Positions 51,288 through 60,792 of a stretch of DNA of 64,000 nt are shown here, in pieces. A model generated the notes under the pieces. That model searched no databases. It worked only from the letters and a program-made list of their open reading frames with translations, and was not told the origin of the DNA. How positions within the stretch are numbered: the first letter of the stretch is position 1; the number at the start of each line of letters is the position of its first letter. Origin of the DNA: Nocardia suismassiliense (GTDB lineage: Bacteria > Actinomycetota > Actinomycetes > Mycobacteriales > Mycobacteriaceae); NCBI RefSeq assembly GCF_900269665.1, contig NZ_LT985361.1, positions 2,703,320 to 2,767,319 on the forward strand. Direction: 5' to 3'. A program made the translations under genes and the position numbers.

Positions 51288-51709
51288 GCGATACCCATTG
51301 CGCCCGCATCGAATTGCAGAATTCGATGGGCGGCGTTCGCCGACTCTCCGGAGTCGCGCGGACCGTCGCCTCCGGGCCTGACGCTCACGCCGCCGGCCCT
51401 CGCGCCGCGCGGCAAGCGCCGGGGGGCAACCGTTCACCATACGTCGTGCGGGGCTGCGAGACGAGAGGGATCACACAAGATTCTGTCTCTCGTTTCGGCG
51501 CGCCTGCGCGTGTATTGCGGCGGCGGCGAATAGCGTTCCGCAGCAGTCGGATACTTGACATAACGCTAACCCTATGGTTGAGGTTTAGGGTTTGCCCGGG
51601 CGGCGGTTCGCTGAGTGAAGCCGCTCAGGCGAACTTCGGCCCGGCAGAACGGGCGAAGTGTCTCGAATCCGAAAACGACAGGCTTTAGATCGAAGGAAGG
51701 CGAGAGCCC
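51288..51709 (+). promoter_or_regulatory. ftsQ-ftsZ intergenic region with an inverted repeat near a TTGACA
   Basis: This 422-bp stretch carries no convincing gene. It contains TTGACA at 51555-51560 and an inverted repeat AACCCTA (51568-51574) / TAGGGTT (51586-51592) with an 11-nt spacer (TGGTTGAGGTT). It lies about 120 bp upstream of the ftsZ start in an AT-richer patch. I recall a similar run upstream of mycobacterial ftsZ. It is probably the main ftsZ promoter/control region. An open frame at 51284-51688 has no ribosome-binding site and unnatural composition and is not called. Confidence 0.55.
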
Positions 51710-52942
51710 ATGACGCCCCCGCACAACTACCTTGCCGTGATCAAGGTCGTCGGTATCGGCGGCGGCGGTGTGAATGCCGTCAACCGGATGATCGAACAGG
51801 GCCTCAAAGGTGTCGAGTTCATCGCGGTCAACACCGACGCGCAGGCCCTGCTGATGAGCGATGCCGACGTCAAGCTCGACGTCGGCCGCGAACTCACCCG
51901 TGGTCTCGGCGCAGGCGCTGATCCGGAGGTCGGCCGCCGAGCCGCCGAGGACCACAAGGACGAGATCGAAGAGGTGCTCAAGGGCGCCGACATGGTCTTC
52001 GTGACCGCGGGCGAGGGTGGTGGCACCGGCACCGGTGGCGCCCCGGTCGTCGCGCAGATCGCGCGCAAGCTCGGCGCGTTGACCATCGGTGTCGTCACCC
52101 GGCCGTTCTCCTTCGAGGGCAAGCGGCGCGGTGGCCAGGCCGAAACCGGCATCACCCAGCTGCGCGAGTCCTGCGACACGCTCATCGTGATCCCCAACGA
52201 CCGGCTGCTGCAGCTCGGCGACGCGGCGGTCAGCCTGATGGACGCGTTCCGCTCGGCGGACGAGGTGCTGCTCAACGGTGTCCAGGGCATCACCGACCTG
52301 ATCACCACCCCGGGTCTGATCAACGTCGACTTCGCCGACGTCAAGAGCGTGATGTCCGGCGCGGGCAGCGCGCTGATGGGCATCGGCTCCGCGCGCGGTG
52401 AGGGCCGCTCGGTGAAGGCGGCCGAGTCGGCGATCAACTCGCCACTGCTCGAAGCGTCCATGGACGGCGCGCACGGCGTGCTGCTGTCCATCGCGGGCGG
52501 CTCCGACCTCGGCCTATTCGAGATCAACGAGGCCGCCTCGTTGGTTCAGGAGGCCGCGCACATCGAGGCCAACATCATCTTCGGCACGGTGATCGACGAC
52601 TCGCTCGGCGATGAAGTACGAGTCACCGTGATCGCAGCGGGTTTTGACGGTGGAGGACCCGCCCGGCGTACCTTCGACACCGCCAGCCGGGGCACCATCG
52701 GATCGGCTCGCGCAGGTGAGGTCGGCCAGAGCCGTACCGCCGAGGTCGCGGCACGCAGCACCGACGTCGCGTCCGCCACCGCGAGCTCGACCAGCTCGAC
52801 CCGCGGCGCGGTACCGAGCTACCGCGACTCCGAGCGCGCTCGTTTAGCGGAGCCGACCGTGGCGAGCAACGCGCGCACCCACATCGAACCGCCCGACGAC
52901 GATGACGACGATGTCGACGTGCCGTCGTTCATGCGGCGCTGA
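51710..52942 (+). CDS. ftsZ: Tubulin-like cell-division GTPase FtsZ
   Basis: A 410-residue protein. It has [19 protein letters not shown], the tubulin signature GGGTGTGG (103-110), [22 protein letters not shown] (T7 loop with catalytic Asp), a variable Ser/Thr/Ala-rich linker, and an acidic C-terminal peptide [13 protein letters not shown] that binds partners such as SepF and FtsW. It forms the cytokinetic ring. ATG 51710 follows GAAGGAAGG. A terminator-like hairpin follows at 52964-52994. Confidence 0.98.
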   Translation: MTPPHNYLAVIKVVGIGGGGVNAVNRMIEQGLKGVEFIAVNTDAQALLMSDADVKLDVGRELTRGLGAGADPEVGRRAAEDHKDEIEEVLKGADMVFVTAGEGGGTGTGGAPVVAQIARKLGALTIGVVTRPFSFEGKRRGGQAETGITQLRESCDTLIVIPNDRLLQLGDAAVSLMDAFRSADEVLLNGVQGITDLITTPGLINVDFADVKSVMSGAGSALMGIGSARGEGRSVKAAESAINSPLLEASMDGAHGVLLSIAGGSDLGLFEINEAASLVQEAAHIEANIIFGTVIDDSLGDEVRVTVIAAGFDGGGPARRTFDTASRGTIGSARAGEVGQSRTAEVAARSTDVASATASSTSSTRGAVPSYRDSERARLAEPTVASNARTHIEPPDDDDDDVDVPSFMRR

Positions 52943-52963
52943 CACCGGCAGTTTGCACTTTCG

Positions 52964-52994
52964 AAGGCCCTGACCCCGACGGGATCAGGGCCTT
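52964..52994 (+). terminator. Terminator after ftsZ
   Basis: AAGGCCCTGACCCC (52964-52977) pairs with GGGATCAGGGCCTT (52981-52994) with one A-C mismatch and a 3-nt loop, followed by TGTCG. It lies 21 nt after the ftsZ stop. Confidence 0.75.
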
Positions 52995-53147
52995 TGTCGT
53001 ACCCGGCGCGGTTCGGTGCGGTCGCGGCGAGTGAAAGTTGTTGATCTCACAGCGCGTTCCGTTATGTCATAGAACCGGCGGGCCCGGTGCGTGGAACGGG
53101 AGCTCTGTGAGATCGCCGGGGCGGGACGGTTGACTACGCTCGGGGGC

Positions 53148-53873
53148 ATGACTTCTGCTCCTACGCTGACCGTTCGACGAGTGACGACGACCAGGGCGGG
53201 TGGGTTCTCCGCCCCGCCGTACGAGTCGTTCAATCTCGGAGATCATGTGGGCGACGATCCGGCCGCGGTGCGCCGGAATCGGGATCGGCTGGCCGAGGGG
53301 ATCGGGTTGACGCCCGATCGGCTGGTGTGGATGGAACAGATCCATGGGCGCAATGTCGAGATCATCGATGGGCCGCGCGCTGAGCCGGTGCCCGCCACCG
53401 ATGCGATCGTGACCACGGTGCCGGGGCTGGCGCTGGTGGTGTTGACCGCCGACTGTGTGCCGGTGCTGTTGTCCGACGACGAGGCGGGCGTCATCGCCGC
53501 CGTGCACGCGGGGCGGATCGGGGCGCGCATCGGAATCGTGCCGCGGGTGCTCGAGGCGATGGTGTCGGTCGGCGCTCGGCTGGATCGGATCGGCGCGTTC
53601 CTCGGACCCGCCGCGTCCGGGCGGCAGTACGAGGTGCCCGCCGCGATGCGCGCCGATGTCGAGAAACATCTGCCGGGCAGCGCCGCCACCACGGTACGCA
53701 AGACTCCGTCGCTGGACCTTCGGGCCGGCCTCAGCAGGCAGCTGCTCGAAGCGGGGGTCAACGGCGTGGCGATCGACCCGCGCTGCACGATCGAGGACCA
53801 CACCCTGTTCAGTCATCGCCGCGGCGCGCCGACCGGCCGGCTCGGCAGCGTCATCTGGTCGGAGGTTCGCTAG
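53148..53873 (+). CDS. pgeF: Peptidoglycan editing factor PgeF (YfiH/laccase-domain family)
   Basis: A 241-residue protein of the polyphenol-oxidase-like family: VRRVTTTRAGGFSAPPYESFNLGDHVGDDPAAVRRNR, MEQIHGRNVEII, and the metal-binding segment VVLTADCVPVLLSDDEAGVIAAVHAGR, with a C-terminal CTIEDHTLFSHRRG (Cys, His). It corresponds to Rv2149c. Family members edit peptidoglycan precursors by removing wrongly inserted residues; older annotation calls them laccases. ATG 53148 follows GGGGG. It overlaps the next gene by one base. Confidence 0.92.
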   Translation: MTSAPTLTVRRVTTTRAGGFSAPPYESFNLGDHVGDDPAAVRRNRDRLAEGIGLTPDRLVWMEQIHGRNVEIIDGPRAEPVPATDAIVTTVPGLALVVLTADCVPVLLSDDEAGVIAAVHAGRIGARIGIVPRVLEAMVSVGARLDRIGAFLGPAASGRQYEVPAAMRADVEKHLPGSAATTVRKTPSLDLRAGLSRQLLEAGVNGVAIDPRCTIEDHTLFSHRRGAPTGRLGSVIWSEVR

Positions 53874-54646
53874 TGAATGAGGTTGCGGCGCAAGTCGACG
53901 CGCGCACCGCGGAACTGGCCACCAATCTCTCGGCGCTGCTGCAACGGGTGGACACGGCGTGTCTCGCGGCGGGGCGCGCGCCGGACTCGGTGCGTCTACT
54001 CCCCGTGACGAAGTTTTTCCCGGCCGAGGATGTGGCGATCCTGTATCGCTTGGGCCGCCGCGAGTTCGGCGAATCGCGCGAGCAGGAGGCCACCGCAAAG
54101 GTGGCAGCACTGCCATCTTTGGTCCGTCAGGGGGTCGACAGTGACGAAGGACTCCCGGATGTCCAGTGGCACATGATCGGACGCCTGCAGCGCAACAAGG
54201 CACGCGTGGTCGCGCGCTGGGCACACACCGTGCACTCGGTCGACAGCGAACGCTTGGCAACGGCTCTTGACACGGGTGCGCGCGCCGCGTTGGACGCGGG
54301 GCAGCGCAGCGAGCCGGTACGCGTCCTGCTGCAGGTGAGCCTGGATGAAGACCCTTCTCGTGGCGGTGTCGCACCCGACGATCTGGCCCGCCTCGCGGAA
54401 CATATTGCGGCGTCTGAGGGATTACGACTGTCCGGTCTGATGGCTATTCCGCCATTGGGGGTTGAGTCTGATGCCGCATTTGCACGACTTGCGACTTTGC
54501 ACACCCTGCTGCTCGCCGAGCATCCCGGTGCGACAGAACTTTCCGCAGGAATGTCGGGCGATCTGGAATCTGCCATCCAACACGGCGCCACGTGTGTGCG
54601 TGTCGGTACCGCCTTGATGGGCGCTCGACCGATAACCTCGGCGTAG
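53873..54646 (+). CDS. YggS-family pyridoxal-phosphate-binding protein (Rv2148c-like)
   Basis: A 257-residue TIM-barrel PLP protein. It has VRLLPVTKFFPAEDVAILYRLGRREFGESREQEATAK (Lys of LPVTK binds PLP), WHMIGRLQRNKARVV, LLQVSLDEDPSRGG, GLRLSGLMAIPPLG, LSAGMSGDLESAIQHGATCVRVGTALMG. The family controls PLP and amino-acid balance and has no known catalytic reaction. It sits between pgeF and sepF as in many Gram-positives. GTG 53873 overlaps the pgeF stop. Confidence 0.93.
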   Translation: MNEVAAQVDARTAELATNLSALLQRVDTACLAAGRAPDSVRLLPVTKFFPAEDVAILYRLGRREFGESREQEATAKVAALPSLVRQGVDSDEGLPDVQWHMIGRLQRNKARVVARWAHTVHSVDSERLATALDTGARAALDAGQRSEPVRVLLQVSLDEDPSRGGVAPDDLARLAEHIAASEGLRLSGLMAIPPLGVESDAAFARLATLHTLLLAEHPGATELSAGMSGDLESAIQHGATCVRVGTALMGARPITSA

Positions 54647-54753
54647 CAAAGAAACCTCATCAGTCACATTCGACACATATGCTTGAGACAGACGAGGGCT
54701 GAGCAAGACTTCAACACCCGGCCGCCACCGGGGCCGAAGGAAGGTCGACCAAC

Positions 54754-54834
54754 ATGAGCGAGCGGAGCGAGCGAGTTCTCGACGCAGCCACGATCGTGGT
54801 CATGACTGCGCCGAGCGTCAGCGAGGTGCAGTGA
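54754..54834 (+). repeat. Start-coupling leader cassette, copy 2 (26-residue peptide)
   Basis: An ATG at 54754 with a GGAAGG ribosome-binding site opens a 26-residue frame that begins MSERSERVLDAAT and ends TAPSVSEVQ. Its TGA overlaps the ATG of copy 3 as TGATG. The DNA begins AGCGAGCGGAGCGAGCGAG and ends CCGAGCGTCAGCGAGGTGCAG. GCGAGG near the end can act as ribosome-binding site for the following start. The first base of the next cassette coincides with the last base of this stop. Confidence 0.7.
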
Positions 54835-54911
54835 TGAGCGAGCGCAGCGAGCCAATGGGCGCAGCCACCCGCGTGGTCATCACTGTGCCGAGCGCCAGCG
54901 AGGTGCAGTGA
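54834..54911 (+). repeat. Start-coupling leader cassette, copy 3 (25-residue peptide before sepF)
   Basis: In tandem with copy 2, this frame begins [12 protein letters not shown] and ends TVPSASEVQ; its TGA overlaps the sepF ATG as TGATG. Copies 2 and 3 are close in sequence over most of their length, with scattered codon changes and a 3-nt length difference that keeps the frame. That points to selection on the frame. No other ribosome-binding site precedes sepF. Confidence 0.7.
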
Positions 54912-55702
54912 TGAGCACGCTGCACAAGTTCAAGGCGTATTTCGGCATGGTTCCGCTCGAGGATTACGAAGACGACTACGTGGACGATCGCGCCCCCAGG
55001 GGTAGCGACGAGCGTGGCGTTCGCCGCCCTCGGCCCCGTGACTACTCCGACCGCTATGTCGAAGATCGTTACGGCGCAGACCATTACGGCGCCGACGGCT
55101 TCGACCGCGAGGACGCCGACTACCCGGAACCCGCCTACAAGTCGCCCTACAAGGGCGGTTACCCGGTTTCCCGGCGCGACGAGTACGCCGACGAGCCCTA
55201 CGGCGAGGACCGCTACGAGCCGGCCCGCAGGCCCACCCGCATCGACGCCGCGCCCTCGTCCGGCCGGTTCCGTGCGGGCGGCACCGCGCCGCCGCCGCTG
55301 CGGGGAACCACCCGTGGTGCGCTCGCGGTCGATCCCGACGCCGAGGAGCGCCGGCTGGAGGAGCGCGTGCGCCCCGAGCCGGCACCCGCGCGCAGGCCGG
55401 GGATCTTCGAGGACGGAGGCCCCTTGTCCAAGATCACGACACTGCGCCCGCGCGACTACAGCGAGGCCAGGATCATCGGCGAGCGGTTCCGCGAGGGCAA
55501 CCCGGTCATCATGGACCTGGTCGAGCTGAGCAACGCCGACGCCAAGCGCCTGGTCGACTTCGCCGCCGGACTCGCGTTCGCGCTGCGTGGCTCGTTCGAC
55601 AAGGTGGCCACCAAGGTGTTCCTCCTCTCACCGGCCGATGTCGACGTATCAGCCGAAGAACGCCGACGCATCGCCGAAACCGGCTTCTACAACCAGAAAT
55701 AA
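54911..55702 (+). CDS. sepF: Cell-division protein SepF
   Basis: A 263-residue protein with the membrane-targeting N-terminus [23 protein letters not shown], a long acidic/Tyr- and Arg-rich linker (about residues 15-165), and the C-terminal SepF domain from [31 protein letters not shown] to [10 protein letters not shown]. It anchors FtsZ to the membrane and is essential where FtsA is absent, as here. ATG 54911 aligns with M. tuberculosis SepF (Rv2147c). Translation is probably coupled to two tandem leader peptides upstream. The linker is longer than in mycobacteria. Confidence 0.95.
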   Translation: MSTLHKFKAYFGMVPLEDYEDDYVDDRAPRGSDERGVRRPRPRDYSDRYVEDRYGADHYGADGFDREDADYPEPAYKSPYKGGYPVSRRDEYADEPYGEDRYEPARRPTRIDAAPSSGRFRAGGTAPPPLRGTTRGALAVDPDAEERRLEERVRPEPAPARRPGIFEDGGPLSKITTLRPRDYSEARIIGERFREGNPVIMDLVELSNADAKRLVDFAAGLAFALRGSFDKVATKVFLLSPADVDVSAEERRRIAETGFYNQK

Positions 55703-55791
55703 GGTCGTGATCTGGGGGGTGTTGCAGACCGGTCGCAGGTGGGGCGGCGCGGTCATTTTGCGCAAAGCGGATTTTGCGGCAGAGTGAACTC

Positions 55792-56094
55792 GTGGCCTTG
55801 TTCGCGGTGCTGTACTTCGTACTGTTCATCTTCTGGCTGTTGCTGATCAGCCGGGTGATCGTCGAGTTCATCCGAAGCTTCGCGCGCGACTGGCGCCCGA
55901 CCGGTGTCGTTGTCGTCATCCTCGAGGTGATCTTCACGATCACCGATCCGCCCGTGAAACTCCTGAGGCGCTTGATACCACCGGTGTCCCTGGGGGGAAT
56001 TCGCCTGGATCTGTCGATTATGGTCCTGCTTTTCATCGTCTTCATCTTGATGTCGATCGTGGGCAGCCTTGGGCAGTCGGCAACGCCGGTGTGA
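55792..56094 (+). CDS. YggT-family membrane protein (Rv2146c-like)
   Basis: A 100-residue protein with two membrane hairpins: FAVLYFVLFIFWLLLISRVIVEFI and VVVILEVIFTITDPPVKLLRRLIPPV, then LDLSIMVLLFIVFILMSIVGS. The central DPPVKLLRR motif marks the YggT family, found beside sepF and divIVA in many bacteria and thought to assist envelope organisation. GTG 55792 aligns with the mycobacterial start; no clear ribosome-binding site. Confidence 0.9.
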   Translation: MALFAVLYFVLFIFWLLLISRVIVEFIRSFARDWRPTGVVVVILEVIFTITDPPVKLLRRLIPPVSLGGIRLDLSIMVLLFIVFILMSIVGSLGQSATPV

Positions 56095-56117
56095 CAGAAT
56101 GGGCCATGAAGTAGCTT

Positions 56118-56135
56118 GCTAGATCTGCTAGATCT
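56118..56135 (+). repeat. Tandem 9-bp repeat upstream of wag31
   Basis: GCTAGATCT occurs twice in direct succession about 30 bp before the wag31 start. Each copy contains a TAGATCT that could be part of a -10 element or a regulator site. Significance unknown. Confidence 0.4.
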
Positions 56136-56162
56136 CCAAAAGACGCGTGAAGGGATCCTTCC

Positions 56163-57020
56163 ATGCCGCTGACTCCAGCCGATGTGCACAACGTCGCGTT
56201 CAGCAAACCGCCGATCGGGAAGCGCGGCTACAACGAGGATGAAGTCGACGCCTTCCTGGATCTCGTCGAGCAGGAACTCTCGCGTCTGATCGAGGAAAAC
56301 GCCGACCTGCGTCAGCGGGTCGCCGAACTCGACGCAGAACTTGCTGATGCCAAGAAGAATCGCGGCCCGGTCGGCCCGAACAACGTGAAAGCGCCTGTCC
56401 AGCAGGCCCCGCCGCCGCAGCCGGAGCCGATCAAGCCGCCGGTGCAGCAGGCCCCGCCCGCGCCGATGCCCGCCCCGGCCCCGCCGAAGGAAGCCCCCAG
56501 CGCGGACGCCAACCTGCAGGCCGCCAAGGTGCTCAGCCTCGCCCAGGAGATGGCGGATCGGCTCACCAGCGACGCGAAGGTCGAAGCGGAAAACCTGCTG
56601 TCGAACGCGCGGGCAAACTCCGAGCGTCTCGTCGGCGATGCCAGGACCCGGTCAGAGGCGATGATCGCCGACGCGCGCCAGAAGGCCGACGCGATGCTGT
56701 CGGACGCGCAGTCCCGTTCGGACAACCAGCTGCGTCAGGCGAAGGAAAAAGCCGACGCCCTGCAGGCCGATGCCGAGCGCAAGCACACTGAGATCATGGC
56801 GACCATCACCCAGCAGCGCAGCGTGCTGGAGAGCCGGATCGAACAGCTCAAGACCTTCGAGCGCGAGTACCGGGTGCGGCTGAAGTCCTACCTGGAATCG
56901 CAGCTCGAAGAGCTGGAGAACCGCGGCTCGGCGGTTCCGGTCGACGGTGGCGAGGCCTTCGCCGACGCCAACACGGCCAACAATCTGCAGCCCGCCTCGT
57001 TCGCCAAGGGTGGCAAGTAA
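56163..57020 (+). CDS. wag31: Polar growth protein DivIVA/Wag31
   Basis: A 285-residue coiled-coil protein. It has the DivIVA lipid-binding N-terminus [38 protein letters not shown], a Pro/Ala/Gln-rich linker (about residues 65-120), and a long coiled coil with repeated Asp-Ala-x-Ala/Ser-Arg units ([21 protein letters not shown]). It marks the curved pole and recruits the cell-elongation machinery. It matches Rv2145c and closes the dcw cluster. ATG 56163 has GAAGGGATCCTT upstream. Confidence 0.96.
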   Translation: MPLTPADVHNVAFSKPPIGKRGYNEDEVDAFLDLVEQELSRLIEENADLRQRVAELDAELADAKKNRGPVGPNNVKAPVQQAPPPQPEPIKPPVQQAPPAPMPAPAPPKEAPSADANLQAAKVLSLAQEMADRLTSDAKVEAENLLSNARANSERLVGDARTRSEAMIADARQKADAMLSDAQSRSDNQLRQAKEKADALQADAERKHTEIMATITQQRSVLESRIEQLKTFEREYRVRLKSYLESQLEELENRGSAVPVDGGEAFADANTANNLQPASFAKGGK

Positions 57021-57086
57021 GCCGCTCGCCTCGAGCGCACCACAGTTCGTACAATTGAAGAAACTGTCGAGCCGCCTGGGGACACC

Positions 57087-57287
57087 ATGCTCGTCTTGAC
57101 GCTCGTTCTTGCCGCCGTCGGCTTCGCCCTGCTGGTAGCCGCGCTCACCACCGGATCGGTGATCTGGGCGTGGGGCTGCATCCTGGTCTGCGTGCTCGGC
57201 GCCGTGCTGCTACTGGTCAGTGCCCTGTCTATGCGTAGGCCGGACGAAGACGCCGCGCCACCGCCGGGGCGCCACGCCAAGCGTTAG
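57087..57287 (+). CDS. Small membrane protein of unknown function
   Basis: A 66-residue protein with two closely spaced membrane helices (LVLTLVLAAVGFALLVAALTT and VIWAWGCILVCVLGAVLLLVSAL) and a short charged C-terminus (RRPDEDAAPPPGRHAKR). It lies 66 nt after wag31 on the same strand, where mycobacteria also have a small membrane protein gene (Rv2144c position). No family can be assigned. GAGCCGCCTGGGGACACC upstream gives only a weak ribosome-binding site. Confidence 0.65.
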   Translation: MLVLTLVLAAVGFALLVAALTTGSVIWAWGCILVCVLGAVLLLVSALSMRRPDEDAAPPPGRHAKR

Positions 57288-57335
57288 ATAGGCGGCACCG
57301 TAATCAGGTTTGACCGCACTGGCTAGAATCAAACA

Positions 57336-57562
57336 TGAACATGGTGTTGATCCGGCCATCACCGGGGAGCCTTCGGAAGAACAGCACCCGCGGCCTGCTC
57401 GGCGGCGGTGCCCAGTAGAACCGAACGGGTGAGCCCGTCACAGCTCACAACGAGAGGTTCGGCCGCTCTGGCCGGACAAGCGGGGTGGTACCGCGGTATC
57501 GACGCACCGGCGTCGGCATCGTCCCCGTGCCAACGTAAACGGCACGAGGAGACGCACCCGCG
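57336..57562 (+). promoter_or_regulatory. T-box riboswitch controlling ileS
   Basis: The leader has the actinobacterial translational T-box layout. A short stem I holds the isoleucine specifier ATC (57358-57360, in CGGCCATCACCGGGGAGCC), and the T-box GGGTGGTACCGCGG (57483-57496) pairs with uncharged tRNA-Ile. Downstream pairing can hide the GAGGAGA ribosome-binding site (57546-57552). A likely -10 TAGAAT lies at 57324-57329. Uncharged tRNA-Ile should open the ribosome-binding site and raise IleS synthesis. The Nocardia ileS T-box is a structurally studied example of this class. Confidence 0.93.
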
Positions 57563-60500
57563 ATGGCGGACCAAACTTCCAGCAACAGCGGATACCCGCG
57601 CGTCGACCTCGGTGTCGGCACGGGATCGGCGTTCCCCGCGATGGAGCGCCGCGTGCTAGACGCCTGGGCGGCCGCCGACACCTTCCGCGCGAGCATCGAA
57701 AACCGTTCCGGGGCAGCGGAGTTCGTCTTCTACGACGGACCGCCGTTTGCCAACGGTCTGCCACATTACGGGCATTTGCTCACCGGATACGTCAAAGACC
57801 TGGTACCGCGTTTCCAGACGATGCGCGGCAAGCGGGTCGACCGGCGATTCGGCTGGGACTGTCACGGATTGCCCGCGGAAATCGAAGCGGAGAAACAGCT
57901 CGGTATCACGGACAAATCACAGATCGACGAGATGGGCCTTGCCGAATTCAACGCGGCCTGTAAATCTTCCGTGCTCCGCTACACCGGTGAATGGCGCGAT
58001 TATGTGACACGTCAGGCGCGCTGGGTCGACTTCGACAACGACTACAAGACACTCGATCTCGACTTCATGGAGTCGGTGATGTGGGCGTTCAAGTCGTTGC
58101 ACGAGAAGGGGTTGATCTATCAGGGCTTCCGGGTGCTGCCCTACAGCTGGTATGAGCAGACGCCGCTGTCGAATCAGGAGACCCGGCTCGACGACGCGTA
58201 CAAGATGCGCCAGGACCCGGCGGTCACCGTCGACATGGTGCTGCGCGTCCCCGCCGAGCATCCGCTGCACGCCTTGGACGGCGCCAACGCGCTGATCTGG
58301 ACCACCACCCCGTGGACGCTGCCGTCGAACCTCGCGATCGCCGTGCACCCCGACATCCGCTACGTGCACCTGCGCGCCGCCGACGGCAAGCGTTATCTGC
58401 TGGCGGCCGAACGCGTGTCGCACTACGCCCGCGAATTCGGTGACGAGCCGGAGACACTCGGCGAGTACGACGGCGCCGCGCTCACCGACCTGTCCTATGA
58501 GCCGCCGTTCGACTTCTTCGCCGGCCACCCGCGCGCGCACCGCGTGCTGAACGCCGACTACGTGACCACCGACTCCGGCACCGGAATCGTGCACCTCGCA
58601 CCGGCATTCGGTGAGGAGGACATGGACGTCGCCACGGCCAACGGCATCGAGATCGTGCAGCCGCTGGACCCGGGCGGCAAGTTCACCTCGATGGTGCCGC
58701 CGTACGAGGGCCTGATGGTGTTCGACGCCAACCCGGTCATCATCAAGGACCTCAAGGCCGCCGGAAAGCTGTTGCGGCACGAGACGATCGAGCACTCCTA
58801 CCCGCACAGCTGGCGCTCCGGCCAGCCGCTGATCTACATGGCGGTGCCGTCCTGGTTCGTCGCGGTGACCAAGTTCCGCGACCGGATGGTCGAGCTGAAC
58901 CAGCGGATCAGCTGGGTGCCCGAGCACATCCGCGACGGCCAGTTCGGCAAGTGGCTGGAGGGCGCGCGGGACTGGAACATCAGCCGGAACCGCTACTGGG
59001 GCAGCCCGATCCCGGTGTGGGTCTCCGACAACCCGGACTACCCGCGGATGGACGTGTACGGCTCGCTCGACGAGCTGGAACGCGACTTCGGCGTGCGCCC
59101 GGACGATCTGCACCGCCCGATGATCGACGAGCTGACCCGGCCGAACCCGGACGACCCGACGGGGCAGTCGACCATGCGCCGGGTGCCCGAGGTGCTCGAC
59201 TGCTGGTTCGAGTCGGGCTCGATGCCGTTCGCCCAGGTGCACTACCCGTTCGAGAACAAGGAGTGGTTCGATAGCCACTTCCCCGGTGACTTCATCGTCG
59301 AGTACAACGGGCAGACCCGCGGCTGGTTCTATACGCTGCACGTGCTCTCGACCGCGCTCTTCGACAGCCATGCCTTCAAAACCGTTGCCGCACACGGCAT
59401 CGTGCTCGGCGACGACGGCCTGAAGATGAGCAAGTCCAAGGGCAACTACCCGAACGTCAACGAGGTGTTCGATCGGGACGGCTCCGACGCGATGCGCTGG
59501 TTCCTGATGAGCTCGCCGATCCTGCGCGGCGGCAACCTGATCGTCACCGAGCGCGGCATCCGCGAGGGCGTCAGCCACGCGCTGCGGCCGCTGTGGAACG
59601 CGTGGACGTTCCTGAACCTGTATGCCTCGAAACCGGGGACCTGGCGCACGGATTCGCCGAACGTGCTGGACCGCTACATCTTGGCCAAGCTCGCGCAAAC
59701 CCGCGACGCGATGACCGAGGCGCTGGAGACCTACGACATCGCCGGGGCCTGCGAGCAGCTGCGCGGATTCGCCGACGCGCTCACCAATTGGTATGTGCGC
59801 CGGTCGCGTTCGCGCTTCTGGAGCGAGGAGCCGGATGCGGTGGACACGCTGCACACGGTGCTGGAGGTGGTGACCCGGCTGGCCGCGCCGCTGCTACCGC
59901 TGATCACCGAGGTGATCTGGCGTGGGCTCACCGGCGGCGAGTCGGTGCACCTGACCGACTGGCCCAAAGACGCTGAGCTGCCCGCCGATCCGGAGCTGGT
60001 CGCCGCGATGGACGAGGCCAGGGTGGTCTGCTCGACGGTGCTGAGCCTGCGCAAGGCACAGAACCTGCGGGTGCGGCTGCCGCTGGCCGAGGTCACCATC
60101 GCCGCGGCCGACGCCGAGCGGCTCGCGCCCTACGCCGACATCATCGCCGACGAGGTGAACGTCAAGAAGGTCGACCTGACCACCGACGTCGCCGTACACG
60201 GCCGGTTCGAGCTGGTCGTCAACGCCCGTGCCGCAGGCCCGCGCCTGGGCAAGGACGTGCAGACGGTGATCAAGGCGGTCAAGGCCGGCGAGTGGTCCGA
60301 GGACGCCGACGGTGTCGTCACCGCCGCCGGAATCGCCCTGCTCCCCGAGGAATACACGCAGCGCCTGGTGGCCGCCGAACCCGAGTCCACCGCCGCCCTG
60401 CCCGGCAATGCCGGCCTGGTGGTGCTGAACTCGGCGGTCACCGAGGAACTGGAGGCCGAGGGCTGGGCCCGCGACCTCATCCGCGATCTGCAGGAGACCC

Positions 60501-60697
60501 GAAAGTCCTTGGGGCTGGATGTTTCCGACCGCATCTCGGTGCTGCTCGAGGTACCGGCTGACCGGGCCGGATGGGCCGAAACGCACCGCGAGCTCATCGC
60601 GGGCGAGATCCTCGCCACCACCCTCACCTTCGGCGAGGCGGGGGCTGACGCCGCCGATTTGGTCGGTGGCGTGCGGGCGCAGGTCACCAAGGCCTGA
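57563..60697 (+). CDS. ileS: Isoleucyl-tRNA synthetase
   Basis: A 1044-residue class I synthetase. It has [13 protein letters not shown] (HIGH-type motif, residues 67-71), [11 protein letters not shown], the editing domain with the Thr-rich [40 protein letters not shown] at 621-625 in [18 protein letters not shown], and an anticodon-binding C-terminal region. Length and motifs fit the long, eukaryote-like IleS form also found in M. tuberculosis (Rv1536), often linked with lower mupirocin sensitivity. The start follows the T-box leader. A perfect terminator hairpin follows. Confidence 0.98.
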   Translation: MADQTSSNSGYPRVDLGVGTGSAFPAMERRVLDAWAAADTFRASIENRSGAAEFVFYDGPPFANGLPHYGHLLTGYVKDLVPRFQTMRGKRVDRRFGWDCHGLPAEIEAEKQLGITDKSQIDEMGLAEFNAACKSSVLRYTGEWRDYVTRQARWVDFDNDYKTLDLDFMESVMWAFKSLHEKGLIYQGFRVLPYSWYEQTPLSNQETRLDDAYKMRQDPAVTVDMVLRVPAEHPLHALDGANALIWTTTPWTLPSNLAIAVHPDIRYVHLRAADGKRYLLAAERVSHYAREFGDEPETLGEYDGAALTDLSYEPPFDFFAGHPRAHRVLNADYVTTDSGTGIVHLAPAFGEEDMDVATANGIEIVQPLDPGGKFTSMVPPYEGLMVFDANPVIIKDLKAAGKLLRHETIEHSYPHSWRSGQPLIYMAVPSWFVAVTKFRDRMVELNQRISWVPEHIRDGQFGKWLEGARDWNISRNRYWGSPIPVWVSDNPDYPRMDVYGSLDELERDFGVRPDDLHRPMIDELTRPNPDDPTGQSTMRRVPEVLDCWFESGSMPFAQVHYPFENKEWFDSHFPGDFIVEYNGQTRGWFYTLHVLSTALFDSHAFKTVAAHGIVLGDDGLKMSKSKGNYPNVNEVFDRDGSDAMRWFLMSSPILRGGNLIVTERGIREGVSHALRPLWNAWTFLNLYASKPGTWRTDSPNVLDRYILAKLAQTRDAMTEALETYDIAGACEQLRGFADALTNWYVRRSRSRFWSEEPDAVDTLHTVLEVVTRLAAPLLPLITEVIWRGLTGGESVHLTDWPKDAELPADPELVAAMDEARVVCSTVLSLRKAQNLRVRLPLAEVTIAAADAERLAPYADIIADEVNVKKVDLTTDVAVHGRFELVVNARAAGPRLGKDVQTVIKAVKAGEWSEDADGVVTAAGIALLPEEYTQRLVAAEPESTAALPGNAGLVVLNSAVTEELEAEGWARDLIRDLQETRKSLGLDVSDRISVLLEVPADRAGWAETHRELIAGEILATTLTFGEAGADAADLVGGVRAQVTKA

Positions 60698-60709
60698 CAC
60701 GTCGAACGG

Positions 60710-60739
60710 CAAGGGCGGGACCGGATGGTCCCGCCCTTG
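60710..60739 (+). terminator. Terminator after ileS
   Basis: CAAGGGCGGGACC (60710-60722) pairs perfectly with 60727-60739 around a GGAT tetraloop, followed by CTTGTTCC. It lies between ileS and the convergent SnoaL-like gene. Confidence 0.85.
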
Positions 60740-60792
60740 CTTGTTCCGCTGCCGCACCGTGATCCCGCGTTCGGCGGCTTTGTAGGCGCCCA

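Noticed and set aside
51284..51688. A 134-residue frame between ftsQ and ftsZ
   Set aside because: No ribosome-binding site, no recognisable domain, and it covers the ftsZ promoter and inverted repeat.
53148..53873. Annotation as multicopper laccase
   Set aside because: The fold family is PgeF/YfiH; the multicopper oxidase copper motifs are absent.
54754..54911. Treating the tandem cassettes as an insertion sequence or CRISPR repeats
   Set aside because: They are too short, lack transposase or terminal inverted repeats, have no spacers, and keep reading frame with stop/start overlap.
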